From the NCBI RefSeq assembly GCF_902153245.2, contig NZ_CABFWF030000014.1, forward strand, positions 62,001 to 126,000: DNA of 64,000 nt. The letters run 5' to 3'. Positions within the stretch are counted from its first letter, which is position 1. Each line of letters begins with the position of its first letter. Positions 17,901-25,790 of this stretch are shown here, piece by piece. Both the position numbers and the translations under genes were made by a program. Below the pieces are notes generated by a model. The model was not told where the DNA came from. It worked only from the letters and a program-made list of their open reading frames with translations, and searched no databases. Source of the stretch: Pseudorhizobium endolithicum (lineage in GTDB: Bacteria; Pseudomonadota; Alphaproteobacteria; Rhizobiales; Rhizobiaceae).

Positions 17901-20372
17901 CTTGATGCCGATCCGTTGCGATTCCGGCCTGACCGGCAGCGTCAGCGTTCGTTCCACAGCGCGTCCGCCGCCTTCGCGCATGCGGATGACGATATCGGCG
18001 GTCACGAGGCGCGTCGTGGTTGGAACCTCGTCCACCGCCACGTCGATGAGGGCCTTGCCCTCCTCGTCCAGCATCGGCAATGCATCAAGCGGCACGCGGA
18101 CGGCCTCGACCCCTTCTTCATCCGTCAGCCCGAACTGATAGCCCGGGAATCCGGCATGCTCCCCGGTCGGCCTCAAAACCACCTCGCCTTCCAGCGAAAG
18201 GCCGGCCGCCGGTGCTCCGTAGAGATAGCGGCCGTCGATCGCGACCTTGACGTTGCTGCCCGCCTCCACGTTCTTCGCCTCGCTACCGAGGTCGAACTCG
18301 ATGCGATCCGGAACAAAGTCATCCACCAGGAACGACGTCTCCCCGATCGGCGAGCCTTTGGGATCGGTGAAAACCTGTAGCGTCCACGTCCCGCGCATCG
18401 CGGTCTCGAGAAGCGGCAGTTGCAGCGCATAGCCGCCGACCGCACCGGTCTCCACCTTGCGCAGTTCCTCCACCCCGTCGGGCCTAAGGAAGGCGAAGGT
18501 CAGCGGCAGGTTCTCGATCGCATCGGCGTCGACATCGCGCGCCAGCGCGGAGGCATGCACGGTCTCCCCCGGCCGGTAGATGCCGCGCTCGGTCCACGCG
18601 AGGATATCGATGGCACCGGGTGCCGGACGGCCGGTGACGCCGCGGTCGGAAAGGTCGAAGCCGGCACGCGTCATGTCGAGGAAGACATAATCTTCTTCGC
18701 CATGTCGTGCCGTCAGAACTGCCGGAGCCATGGCGGCCGTGCCACGGGTAAGACCGGCCGAAAATACCGCGCGCCCGTCGGCACCGGTAGTGGCTGTGCC
18801 CAGCACCTCGTTGTTCTTTGCAAGCAGTTGCAGCTCGACCCCTTCCACCGTCTTGGCGGTGCCGAGCGCGCGCACGAAGACGTGCAGGCCGTCCGTACCG
18901 GCATAGGTGGAAAGGCCGATATCGGAGACGACGAACCACTGCGTCGCCTTGCTGTTCCAGTCCTGGCTGGCGGCATTGGCCGCTTCCGCCGTCATCACGT
19001 AGACGCCGGGCTTGCGCGCGGGGAGCGCCTGATCCACGGGGAAGCTGGTGACGACTTCGCGGTTCAGCTCCTGCCCAAGCTCGATCGAGCCCTCCCAGAC
19101 CAGTTCGCCGCTCTCCTGCTCGATCCGGGAGGCGTTGTAACCGTCCATCTGGGTCAGGAACTGCGAGTTGGTCAGCAGCGAGACGAGGTTCCGGTCGCCG
19201 ATCCGGTAGAGCTTGAGGTCGGCCCGTTCAGCATTGACGGAGACAAGCGGAATGCCTCGCCGCGCCGTGGCCGGCAGCACGAAGGCATCGCCGGTGAAGC
19301 GGACGGTCGGCGAGCGGTCCTTCACGTAGAGGTCGAGGTCGACCTGCGCCTCCAGAACCTCCTCCACAGAGGAGGGAAGACCACGTCGCAACGACAGCTT
19401 CAGTCGCTGCCCGTGCTGGAGCCCCTCGATACAGATCTGGTTGTCCTTTGCCTCCAGCGCTGCCGGCGCCTTGCCACCCACCATGACGAAGGGAGCATAG
19501 TCTGTCGTCTTCACCAGCGGTTCCGAAAACTGCACACAGGCTCGTACGTTGGCGCTGTCGGCATCGACAGTGTTGCCGACAACCCGGAAGCCCTGACGGT
19601 TGCGAAGGTCGTTGTAAGAGACCTGCACCGTCTGGGCCCGTACAAGCGTCAGGCTCTCGCGATAGGCGGTGAGGGCTGGACGATAGTTCTCCTGCTTTTC
19701 GAGAGCCGCGGCCAGCACGGCAAGCGCATCGGCACGGGCTGTCGCGGTTCGGCTCAACTGGTAGCCGTTGATGGCAGCAAGGACGGCCTCGCTCGCCATG
19801 CCGCCGTCGTTCAATGCGGTTCCCGCGGTTCGCGACAGCTCGATCCAGAGCGAGCCGTCCTCCGGCATCAGCGCCAGCGCCCCTTTGAGGTTATAGACGG
19901 CATTCTCGAGATTGCCTGCCAGCAGCTCGTCCTGCGCGATGGCTTTGAGCTCTTCGGCTCCATAGCCCTGCTGATTGTCGCCGAGCGCCAGCTCATCCTT
20001 CTGGTCACGCGCCTGCTGCAGCAGGTCCTGGCTCAGGAAAGCGAGCCGTGGCGGAACACCGAGGTCCGGCTCCGCCGCCACCTCGACGATGCGCCCCGCA
20101 ACGGCGCCGGGAAAAGCGTTGAGCCGGTTGAAGTCCGACTTGAGGAAGCACCAGCGGGCTTTGGTGTTGTAGGTGAACGCCTTGCAAGCCTGGTCGCCGA
20201 TGCAGGCGGCCTCGCATTGCTCCTGCGAGACGTTCTGCACCGCCCGGAGGTCGAAACCGAAATAGTCGCCGTCGGGGGAAACTTCCACACGGCGCTCCGC
20301 GGCCGTGAGCGGAGGCGCGAGCACGAGGCAGAGAAGGAGGAGAGGAAGACCGAATTTCGCGCGCCTAGACAT
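14931..20372 (-). CDS. Bacterial alpha-2-macroglobulin with intact thioester motif
   Basis: An 1813-residue periplasmic protease trap. A signal peptide (MSRRAKFGLPLLLLCLVLAP, cleavage near LTAAE) is followed by a PAN/apple-like Cys-containing segment (residues ~30-95: EQCEAACIGDQACKAFTYN and WCFLKSDFN), a helical/TPR-like stretch, then the macroglobulin domains and the A2M/complement-like core. The thioester motif C1363-T-E-Q1366 is intact in YPYGCTEQVTSR, followed by the alpha-helical toroid with QNTLAYTTNVRDQGNE and the receptor-like C-terminal domain. No lipobox is visible (LLLC is not a good LAGC match), unlike the membrane-anchored E. coli YfhM. The gene is followed by pbpC after 1 nt. 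Such proteins covalently trap proteases that breach the outer membrane, and the PBP1C partner would repair peptidoglycan; this role is known from the family and not shown here. Confidence 0.92.
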   Translation of the reverse strand: MSRRAKFGLPLLLLCLVLAPPLTAAERRVEVSPDGDYFGFDLRAVQNVSQEQCEAACIGDQACKAFTYNTKARWCFLKSDFNRLNAFPGAVAGRIVEVAAEPDLGVPPRLAFLSQDLLQQARDQKDELALGDNQQGYGAEELKAIAQDELLAGNLENAVYNLKGALALMPEDGSLWIELSRTAGTALNDGGMASEAVLAAINGYQLSRTATARADALAVLAAALEKQENYRPALTAYRESLTLVRAQTVQVSYNDLRNRQGFRVVGNTVDADSANVRACVQFSEPLVKTTDYAPFVMVGGKAPAALEAKDNQICIEGLQHGQRLKLSLRRGLPSSVEEVLEAQVDLDLYVKDRSPTVRFTGDAFVLPATARRGIPLVSVNAERADLKLYRIGDRNLVSLLTNSQFLTQMDGYNASRIEQESGELVWEGSIELGQELNREVVTSFPVDQALPARKPGVYVMTAEAANAASQDWNSKATQWFVVSDIGLSTYAGTDGLHVFVRALGTAKTVEGVELQLLAKNNEVLGTATTGADGRAVFSAGLTRGTAAMAPAVLTARHGEEDYVFLDMTRAGFDLSDRGVTGRPAPGAIDILAWTERGIYRPGETVHASALARDVDADAIENLPLTFAFLRPDGVEELRKVETGAVGGYALQLPLLETAMRGTWTLQVFTDPKGSPIGETSFLVDDFVPDRIEFDLGSEAKNVEAGSNVKVAIDGRYLYGAPAAGLSLEGEVVLRPTGEHAGFPGYQFGLTDEEGVEAVRVPLDALPMLDEEGKALIDVAVDEVPTTTRLVTADIVIRMREGGGRAVERTLTLPVRPESQRIGIKPEFSGDLAENSVGNFHVVALDPDGNRIAEKGLSWKLLKIEQDYQWYREGSAWRYEPVSRSSQVSDGRVDLAAEGARISVPVTWGRYRLEVESGEDGGAVSSVEFDAGWFVTAASAETPDALEVALDKESYKVGETAKLKIASRYAGELLVAAGSEELVAVQTESLPEGGGEVQIPVTSEWGAGAYVTATLFRPGDARESRMPMRAIGIAWLKVDPEERDLRVSLEAPDRTLPRQPLDIGVQVAGASADEEAYVTVAAVDVGILNLTKYEPPAPDDWYFGQRRLGLEIRDLYGRLIDGSLGSMGRIRTGGDGGSMALQGDPPTEKLLAFFSGPVRLDDQGKARVAFDIPQFNGTARVMAVAWSKTGVGHAVKDVVIRDPVVLTASLPRFLAPGDESRLRLDIANTDGPAGEYRLAIDSSEALSVQGDPVRPVQLDAAGKAELTIPLKAIEPGNGEIALRLTHDSGLSLEQTFAVPVRPATLPMTVRRVIPLAPGNSLTVSGDLLADSILPGASVSVNVSRSSAFDIPALLMSLDRYPYGCTEQVTSRALPLLYLSELAVQNGMADDAAVKGRIQDAIRRILANQSSAGSFGLWGPGGGDLWLDAYVTDFLTRAREQGYDVPEQALVRALDSLQNTLAYTTNVRDQGNEIAYGLYVLARNRKAAISDLRYYADTMLNEFPTPLAKAHVAAALALYGDAQRARNVFVEALGMAEQSQLQQVSLARSDYGSPLRDGAAVLALASESRPVPPIVPALAGIVSKEWEQKDFSSTQEQAWMLLAAHALQLGDEDLVLDVNGAAHRGALMTRMAGDVVLDHPLTVANSGNDPVSATVTTVAAPSMPLSAGGDGFSIDRSYYTLGGEPANVSEARQNERYVVVLTITETNDWPSRILVQDLLPAGFEIDNPSLVDSAQLANFEWIGEVEPAHTEFRNDRFVAAFNRNTGDNRDISLAYVVRAVTPGVYDHPAAQVEDMYRPQFSARTAAGRMEVVAAP

Positions 20373-20453
20373 GATGTCCTCCCAAACGCTGCCGATGTCC
20401 GGATCAGTCTTCTGTTTTGTTTGGCGGATGTCAACGAGGCTATAGGCAAGCCA

Positions 20454-21209
20454 TCAGACACTCATCAGACCGGCGGCGGTGAAGCCTCCGTCGACCGCGA
20501 GCACCTGCCCCGTCACGTAGGAGGATTGCCGCTCGTCGACGAGGAAGGCGATGGCCGCCGCCACTTCCTCGGGCGTTCCGTATCGCCGCAGCGGCACCGT
20601 GCGGTGCCATTCCTCGCGGGTCGCCGGCGTATGGGTTTCCTTCACCATCGGCGTCTCGATCGGCCCCGGCGCTATGGCGTTGACGCGAATGCGGTCATCG
20701 GCGAGTTCCACCGCCATGATCTTCGTCAGCGTCACGACGGCGCCCTTGGACGCGCCGTAGGCCGACCGCCCGAGGTTCCCCTTGATGCCGGAGACGGAGG
20801 CACTGTGAACGATGGAGCCTCCGCCGTTCTCGCGCATGATGGGCGCCAGCGCCTGCGACAGCGCGAAGGTTCCGACGACGTTGATGTCGTAGATGCGCCG
20901 CATCTGCTCCACCGTCGTCTCGAAGAACCTCGTGTTGGCACCGACACCGGCACTGTTGACCAGCGCCCGAATTGGCACCTCCGCACCGCGGCACCGGTCC
21001 GCCAGATTGCGGATCGCTTCCTCGTCGGTGACATCGAGGAGCACGGTCGTGATCGCGGAGACACCGCCGGAGGCTTCGGCCAGGAGCCGGTCGAGCCCTG
21101 CTTGGTCACGGTCGGCGGCGATGACATGCCAGCCGGCACCGGCGAGCAGTTCGACCGTCGCCCGTCCGATTCCGGAGGCCGCACCGGTGACCACGCACGT
21201 ACCCGTCAC
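20454..21209 (-). CDS. Short-chain dehydrogenase/reductase (SDR)
   Basis: A 251-residue classical SDR, probably NAD(P)-dependent 3-oxoacyl or hydroxyacyl oxidoreductase. Motifs are TGAASGIG (cofactor binding), LVNSAGVG (NNAG-type), the catalytic serine in IVHSASVSG, YGASK (Tyr-Lys pair) and PGPIETPM after the active site. The start is the GTG at 21209, which overlaps the stop codon of the upstream acyl-CoA ligase as GTGA; the frame upstream of this lies inside the ligase gene. It is the last gene of the TRAP/thiolase/ligase operon, so it presumably oxidises or reduces an acyl-CoA intermediate of the same pathway. Confidence 0.88.
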   Translation of the reverse strand: MTGTCVVTGAASGIGRATVELLAGAGWHVIAADRDQAGLDRLLAEASGGVSAITTVLLDVTDEEAIRNLADRCRGAEVPIRALVNSAGVGANTRFFETTVEQMRRIYDINVVGTFALSQALAPIMRENGGGSIVHSASVSGIKGNLGRSAYGASKGAVVTLTKIMAVELADDRIRVNAIAPGPIETPMVKETHTPATREEWHRTVPLRRYGTPEEVAAAIAFLVDERQSSYVTGQVLAVDGGFTAAGLMSV

Positions 21210-23710
21210 TGGCCCGCTCCTTCGGCGACGATCACCAGTTCGAAGGTGACGCCGACGGGGTTGTCTCCGCGCAGGAGGCGCCCATGGTGGATCGCGCCGG
21301 AGACATCGACGACGGCTGCATCGATCTGCACCCACATGCCATCCGCAGTGTTCTCGACCACCCCGTTTTCAATGGCGATTTCCGTCGCCAGGCAGGGGAC
21401 CCTCCGTCCGTCCTCGAAGACGGGTTCGAAGATGCTGCCGATGCCGTGGACCCGAGCCTTTTGAATGCCAAGCTCGGTACAGACCTCCTCGACAGCCGTG
21501 CAGACGTCTTCGTTCGGCCGCAGGCGCAGAAGGATGCCCTTGCCGCTTTCGCCTCCACCCTGAGGCGAGAACAGCGTGAAATTGGTTTCAATATCCGGGC
21601 GTGAGACGAAGGCCGCCGTCGGGCTGCCTGCGCCCTCCACCCGGATCGGTTCGCTGACGACGCTGTCGAAGGGCAGCATGTGTCCCATCCGCAATGCCCC
21701 TTCGCCCGTGTCCCAGATCCCGTGGCAGTGCAGGAAAGGCGCGTCTTCCCGTTCGCCGACGATGGCGGTGGCCCGAAGAAATCGCCCGCCCTCTGCAGGC
21801 GCAAAGGTCTCACTGTACCAGGCGGCATGCGCGGCATCCGGCGACAATGCCGGCAGGACGTATCGGAAGGGATTGCAGGCACCGGCACCGATGGTCAGGA
21901 AGCCGCCCCGGCAACCCGCCGCGCGAAACACGCGGGCAACTCCGTCCATGAACGTCTCGCCCGGCTGCAGCACGCCGCTGACCGGCTTCAGCTCCGTCCT
22001 TGCGACTTCCCGCCGCACGGGTGCGACCGGTCCCGGATGGACGATCCTCCGCGCTGAAATTTCCTTAGCCGGCTCACTCCCGTACTGGCCGCGAAGCTGC
22101 AATTCCTCCCGGATCATCTTCTTGGTGATCTTGCCATAAGCCGATTTCGGCAGCGCTTCCCAGAGGATGACCCGCTTCGGCAGCTTGTAGCGCGCCATCT
22201 TGCCCTCCAGGAATGAGAGAAGCTCCGCCTCTCCCACAGACGTGCCGGGACTGCTCACGCATACGGCGACGCCGACCTCTCCCCAGAGCGGATCGGGCAT
22301 GCCGAGCACCGCGACTTCGCTGATTGCCGGATGGGTGAGGATTTTTTCCTCGATCTCGCGGGGATAGACGTTGGAGCCGCCGGAGATGTACATGTCGGAT
22401 GCACGGCCGGTGATGTAGAGGAAGCCTTCCTCGTCCATATGGCCGAGATCGCCGGTCCGGAACCAGCCGTCGCGGAACGCCTTCTCATTGGCGTCCGGAT
22501 TGTCGTAATAGCCCGCGAAGACGGCCGGGCCGGCGCAGCAGATTTCGCCCGTTTCGTTCGGACCGACCTCCTCGCCGGCATCGTTCTGGACGGACACCTG
22601 CATGCCCGTCCGCTCGAAGCCGCAGGTGCCGATCTTGACGTGGTCGCCGTCTTCCGCCTCATGCAGCGCAGGCGGCAGGACCGTGATGGCACCCGTCACC
22701 TCCCCCAGTCCGAAATACTGCACCAGAACCGGGCCCAGCACCTTCAGCGCCCGCTTCTGGTCCTCCCGGTACATGGGTGCACCGGCATAGATCACATAGC
22801 GGAGCGACGAGTGGTCATAGGCCTCAACTGCCGGATGCTCCACCAGCATCTTGAGGATGGTCGGCACGGTGAACATGGTGGAGACGCGCCACCTCTCGAT
22901 CAGTGCCCAGGCGGCCTCGATGTCGAACTTCTCCGTCGGCAGCAGGATCGTCTTTGCCCCATGCGCCACTTGGGTCAGTTGGTGCACGCCTGCGCCGTGC
23001 GACAAGGGCGCGACTACCAGCGAGGCATCGTCCAAGCTGACGCCGGGCATCAGGTCGCAGAGATGGTTGTTGACGACGAAGGCCATCTGGCCGTGGGTCA
23101 GCACCGCTGCCTTGGGCCGGCCGGTGGTGCCGGAGGTGAAGAAGAACCAGCAGGGATCGTCGCGATCGACTGCGGCCTCGGCAGGGTTCCGCCCCATGAA
23201 CTCGGCCACCAGTGTATCGTAGGAGGGACCGAACGCGGCATCGCCGATCGCGATGCTGAACGTTATTTGCGGGTTCTCGTCCAAGGCCACCGCCGCATGC
23301 TGCGGAAAGGACGCATTGCAGATCATGCCGGTAGCGCCGCTCGCCTTGGCGAGGTAGGCGACCTCCTCCGGCGTCTGCCGGAAGTTCGTCGGCACCCAGA
23401 CCGCGCCGATGCGGAAGCAGGCGAACATCGATTCGAACATCTGGTTGCAGTTCTGCGACTGCACCAGGATCCGGTCGCCCTTGGAAACGCCGTATCTTTC
23501 CTGGAGGGCCGCGGCGAAGGCGTCGATGCGGGCGTCGAATTCTGCCCATGTCCAACTCTGCTCACCCCACACCAACGCGATCCCGTCGGGGTTGCGCCGC
23601 CGCGACTGCGTGACGAAGCGCGCCAGGTTCATCACCCGCGTGGAGCGGGGCGAAAGTCCGCCCCGCGGATCGGCAGGGCGTGCTGCATCGACGGAGGCCA
23701 CGGCGTTCAT
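21206..23710 (-). CDS. Acyl-CoA synthetase (AMP-forming) fused to two C-terminal PCC/DUF296 domains
   Basis: An 834-residue two-part protein. Residues ~25-545 are a complete ANL-superfamily adenylating enzyme: P-loop TSGTTGRPK (192-200), YFGLGEVTG (A5-like), WFRTGDLGHMDEEG (A7/A8 hinge) and the catalytic lysine K527 in PKSAYGKITK. After a linker, residues ~580-695 and ~725-830 each resemble the PCC (PPC/DUF296) fold. The first contains FLHCHGIWDTGEGALRMGHM and VVSEPIRV; the second contains KARVHGIGSIFEP, GAIHHGRLL and VTFELVIV. PCC proteins are small oligomeric domains of poorly defined function, seen in plant AT-hook proteins and stand-alone in bacteria. The gene starts in an ATGA overlap with the thiolase and ends overlapping the SDR start. 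The ligase should activate the carboxylate imported by the neighbouring TRAP system; the PCC role is unknown. Confidence 0.85.
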   Translation of the reverse strand: MNAVASVDAARPADPRGGLSPRSTRVMNLARFVTQSRRRNPDGIALVWGEQSWTWAEFDARIDAFAAALQERYGVSKGDRILVQSQNCNQMFESMFACFRIGAVWVPTNFRQTPEEVAYLAKASGATGMICNASFPQHAAVALDENPQITFSIAIGDAAFGPSYDTLVAEFMGRNPAEAAVDRDDPCWFFFTSGTTGRPKAAVLTHGQMAFVVNNHLCDLMPGVSLDDASLVVAPLSHGAGVHQLTQVAHGAKTILLPTEKFDIEAAWALIERWRVSTMFTVPTILKMLVEHPAVEAYDHSSLRYVIYAGAPMYREDQKRALKVLGPVLVQYFGLGEVTGAITVLPPALHEAEDGDHVKIGTCGFERTGMQVSVQNDAGEEVGPNETGEICCAGPAVFAGYYDNPDANEKAFRDGWFRTGDLGHMDEEGFLYITGRASDMYISGGSNVYPREIEEKILTHPAISEVAVLGMPDPLWGEVGVAVCVSSPGTSVGEAELLSFLEGKMARYKLPKRVILWEALPKSAYGKITKKMIREELQLRGQYGSEPAKEISARRIVHPGPVAPVRREVARTELKPVSGVLQPGETFMDGVARVFRAAGCRGGFLTIGAGACNPFRYVLPALSPDAAHAAWYSETFAPAEGGRFLRATAIVGEREDAPFLHCHGIWDTGEGALRMGHMLPFDSVVSEPIRVEGAGSPTAAFVSRPDIETNFTLFSPQGGGESGKGILLRLRPNEDVCTAVEEVCTELGIQKARVHGIGSIFEPVFEDGRRVPCLATEIAIENGVVENTADGMWVQIDAAVVDVSGAIHHGRLLRGDNPVGVTFELVIVAEGAGQ

Positions 23711-24876
23711 TTCACGCGCTCCAGAATGGAGACGTAGTTGGCGACTGCCGCGCCACCCATGTTGAAGATTCCAGCCTTCCCGGCATCCGGCACCTGCATG
23801 TCACCGGCCTCTCCGCAAAGCTGCATCGCCGCCATGACATGCATGGAGACGCCGGTCGCACCGACGGGATGACCCTTGGACTTCAGGCCGCCGGACGGAT
23901 TGACCGGCAGCTTTCCGCCTTTGGCGGTCAGCCCTTCACGGACGACCTTGTAACCTTCCCCCGGCTTGGCGAGCCCCATGGCCTCGTATTCGATGAGCTC
24001 TGCGATCGTGAAGCAGTCGTGGGTTTCGACGAAATCGAGATCGCCGAGAGCCAGTCCAGCTTCCTCCAGCGCCTTCGTCCAGGCACGTCGGGCTCCTTCG
24101 AAGGCGATCGGATCCCGGCGGGAAAGGGCCAGGATGTCGTTGACATGGGCGCGCGCCCTGAAGGCGACGGCCCGATGCATGCCCGCCGCGACATCCGGAT
24201 GTGCAAGTACGATGGCGGCCGCCCCATCGGATACCAATGAGCAGTCGGTGCGCCGCAGCGGCGCGGCAACATAAGGGTTCTTGTCGGACACGGTGTTGCA
24301 GAAGTCGAAGGGAAAATCCCGCTGCATGTGGGCATAGGGATTGGCCATGCCGTTTGCATGGTTCTTGGCGGCAATCATCGCCAGTTCAGCCGACCGGTCT
24401 CCGTAGCGCTGGAAATAGTGGCTGGCGATCCGTCCGAACAGACCCGCAAAGCCGCCCTCAATATCCGCCTCTTCCTCACGGAAGGAGGCAGATAAAAGCA
24501 CGTCGCCGGTCTCCTTCGTAGGCAGTGTCGTCATCTTCTCCGCACCGACCACGAGCGCGATCTTTCCGCGGCCCGAGGCAATGAAATCCAGCGCCGAATA
24601 AAGGGCCGCCGATCCCGTGGCGCAGGCGTTTTCCATGCGCACCGCCGGGGTGTGATCGAAGCCATCGGCGGCCATCGCAACCAGCGCGCCTTGGAAATCC
24701 TGCTTCGTGAAGCCGTTGTTGAAGACGCCGACGAAGATGCCGTCGACATCCTTCGCGTCGATACCCGCATGGCGTAGCGCCGGATTGACGACCTCGGCCA
24801 TCAGTTCGCGCGTGGTGGGCGCTTCCGACTTCCCGAACTTGGAGTGGGCCCAACCGACGATCTGTGCTGCTGTCAT
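23707..24876 (-). CDS. Thiolase/acetyl-CoA acetyltransferase, SCP2 (lipid-transfer) type
   Basis: A 389-residue thiolase-superfamily protein of the SCP2/nonspecific lipid-transfer group. It shows MENACATGSAALYSALDF with the active-site cysteine (about residue 85), VETHDCFTIAELIEYEAMGL, and NPSGGLKSKGHPVGATGV with the conserved histidine. The C-terminus GIFNMGGAAVANYVSILE lacks the usual second catalytic cysteine context of degradative thiolases, as is common in this group. The reaction is likely cleavage or condensation of a beta-ketoacyl-CoA. It lies between the IclR regulator (12-nt gap) and the ligase-PCC gene (ATGA overlap). Confidence 0.85.
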   Translation of the reverse strand: MTAAQIVGWAHSKFGKSEAPTTRELMAEVVNPALRHAGIDAKDVDGIFVGVFNNGFTKQDFQGALVAMAADGFDHTPAVRMENACATGSAALYSALDFIASGRGKIALVVGAEKMTTLPTKETGDVLLSASFREEEADIEGGFAGLFGRIASHYFQRYGDRSAELAMIAAKNHANGMANPYAHMQRDFPFDFCNTVSDKNPYVAAPLRRTDCSLVSDGAAAIVLAHPDVAAGMHRAVAFRARAHVNDILALSRRDPIAFEGARRAWTKALEEAGLALGDLDFVETHDCFTIAELIEYEAMGLAKPGEGYKVVREGLTAKGGKLPVNPSGGLKSKGHPVGATGVSMHVMAAMQLCGEAGDMQVPDAGKAGIFNMGGAAVANYVSILERVK

Positions 24877-24888
24877 TGCTCTTTCCTC

Positions 24889-25770
24889 TCAACCCTTACG
24901 GGGCAGGGCTTGCGCCAGCGGCAGCCCGTGTTTGTTGTTCCGCAACCCTGCGCCGTTCGAGGCGAACAAGCCGCTCAGCTTGGCCTCGACGCGGGCCACT
25001 TCCTCGCACAGCAAGGCGGCAAGCTCGGCCTGCCGCGCCTCCGCCATGCGGCTGTCGATTGCCGCGATCGACAGCGCTCCGGCAAGACGTCCATCGGGAA
25101 ACAGGATGGCCATGCCAATGCCCCAGGAACTGGAGATCACCCGTCCCGGATTGAGCGCATATCCCCGCTCGCGGGTCAGTCGCACGTCCTCGCGAATGAT
25201 CTCCGGCGTATAGCCCGGATACTGCTCTGCGATGACGCCTTCGGTCTTGTGCAGGATCGCGTCGATCTCGATATCGGAGAGGGCCGCCAGCATGGCGAGG
25301 GAACCCGCCCCGACCCCAAGCGGATTCTGGTCGCCCGTCTGCAGCGCATGGGTTCGCACCGGATGCGTACCCTCCTGCCGATGGAGGCAGACCGCATAGT
25401 CGTCACGCCGCATCGATACGAAGCTCGTATCGGTCGAGACGACCGACAGCCTTCGCAGGCTTTCCGCCGCCATTTCCAGCAGGCCGTGCCGCCGCGACGC
25501 CAGCATGCCGAGCACGTAGAGTTCGCCCCCCAGGTAGTACCGCCGGGTCAGATCATCCTGCTCGACAAGCCTCGACCGCATGAGCGCCATCAGCAGACGT
25601 CTCGCCGTAGGCTTGTTCAATCTGCTCTCGCGGACAATCTCCGCGAGAGGCATTCCGTTCTCCGCCCCCCTGCCGACCACCGACAGAAGCCTGAGCGCAC
25701 GTTCCACTGCCTGCGCCCCGGAAGCGGAAGCGACTTCCTGCATATGCATGTTGTGCAACAACCGGTCCAT
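24889..25770 (-). CDS. IclR-family transcriptional regulator
   Basis: A 293-residue regulator with an N-terminal winged helix-turn-helix (QAVERALRLLSVVG, then LAEIVRESRLNKPTARRLLMAL at residues ~16-70) and a C-terminal IclR effector-binding domain (RDDYAVCLHRQEG, GVGAGSLAMLAAL, SSSWGIGMAILFPDGRLAGA). The frame is open far upstream, but the ATG at 25770 has a GGAAG ribosome-binding site 7 nt ahead and lies just after the dctP stop. Its place inside the operon, between TRAP genes and thiolase, suggests it controls this operon in response to the imported acid or its CoA ester. Confidence 0.88.
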   Translation of the reverse strand: MDRLLHNMHMQEVASASGAQAVERALRLLSVVGRGAENGMPLAEIVRESRLNKPTARRLLMALMRSRLVEQDDLTRRYYLGGELYVLGMLASRRHGLLEMAAESLRRLSVVSTDTSFVSMRRDDYAVCLHRQEGTHPVRTHALQTGDQNPLGVGAGSLAMLAALSDIEIDAILHKTEGVIAEQYPGYTPEIIREDVRLTRERGYALNPGRVISSSWGIGMAILFPDGRLAGALSIAAIDSRMAEARQAELAALLCEEVARVEAKLSGLFASNGAGLRNNKHGLPLAQALPRKG

Positions 25771-25790
25771 GTGCCGCTTCCGCAGGTCCG

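Noticed and set aside
18420-21464. Long plus-strand ORF opposite the alpha-2-macroglobulin and SDR genes
   Set aside because: It lies antisense to two well-supported genes, has Arg/His-rich shadow composition and no recognisable domain or ribosome-binding site.
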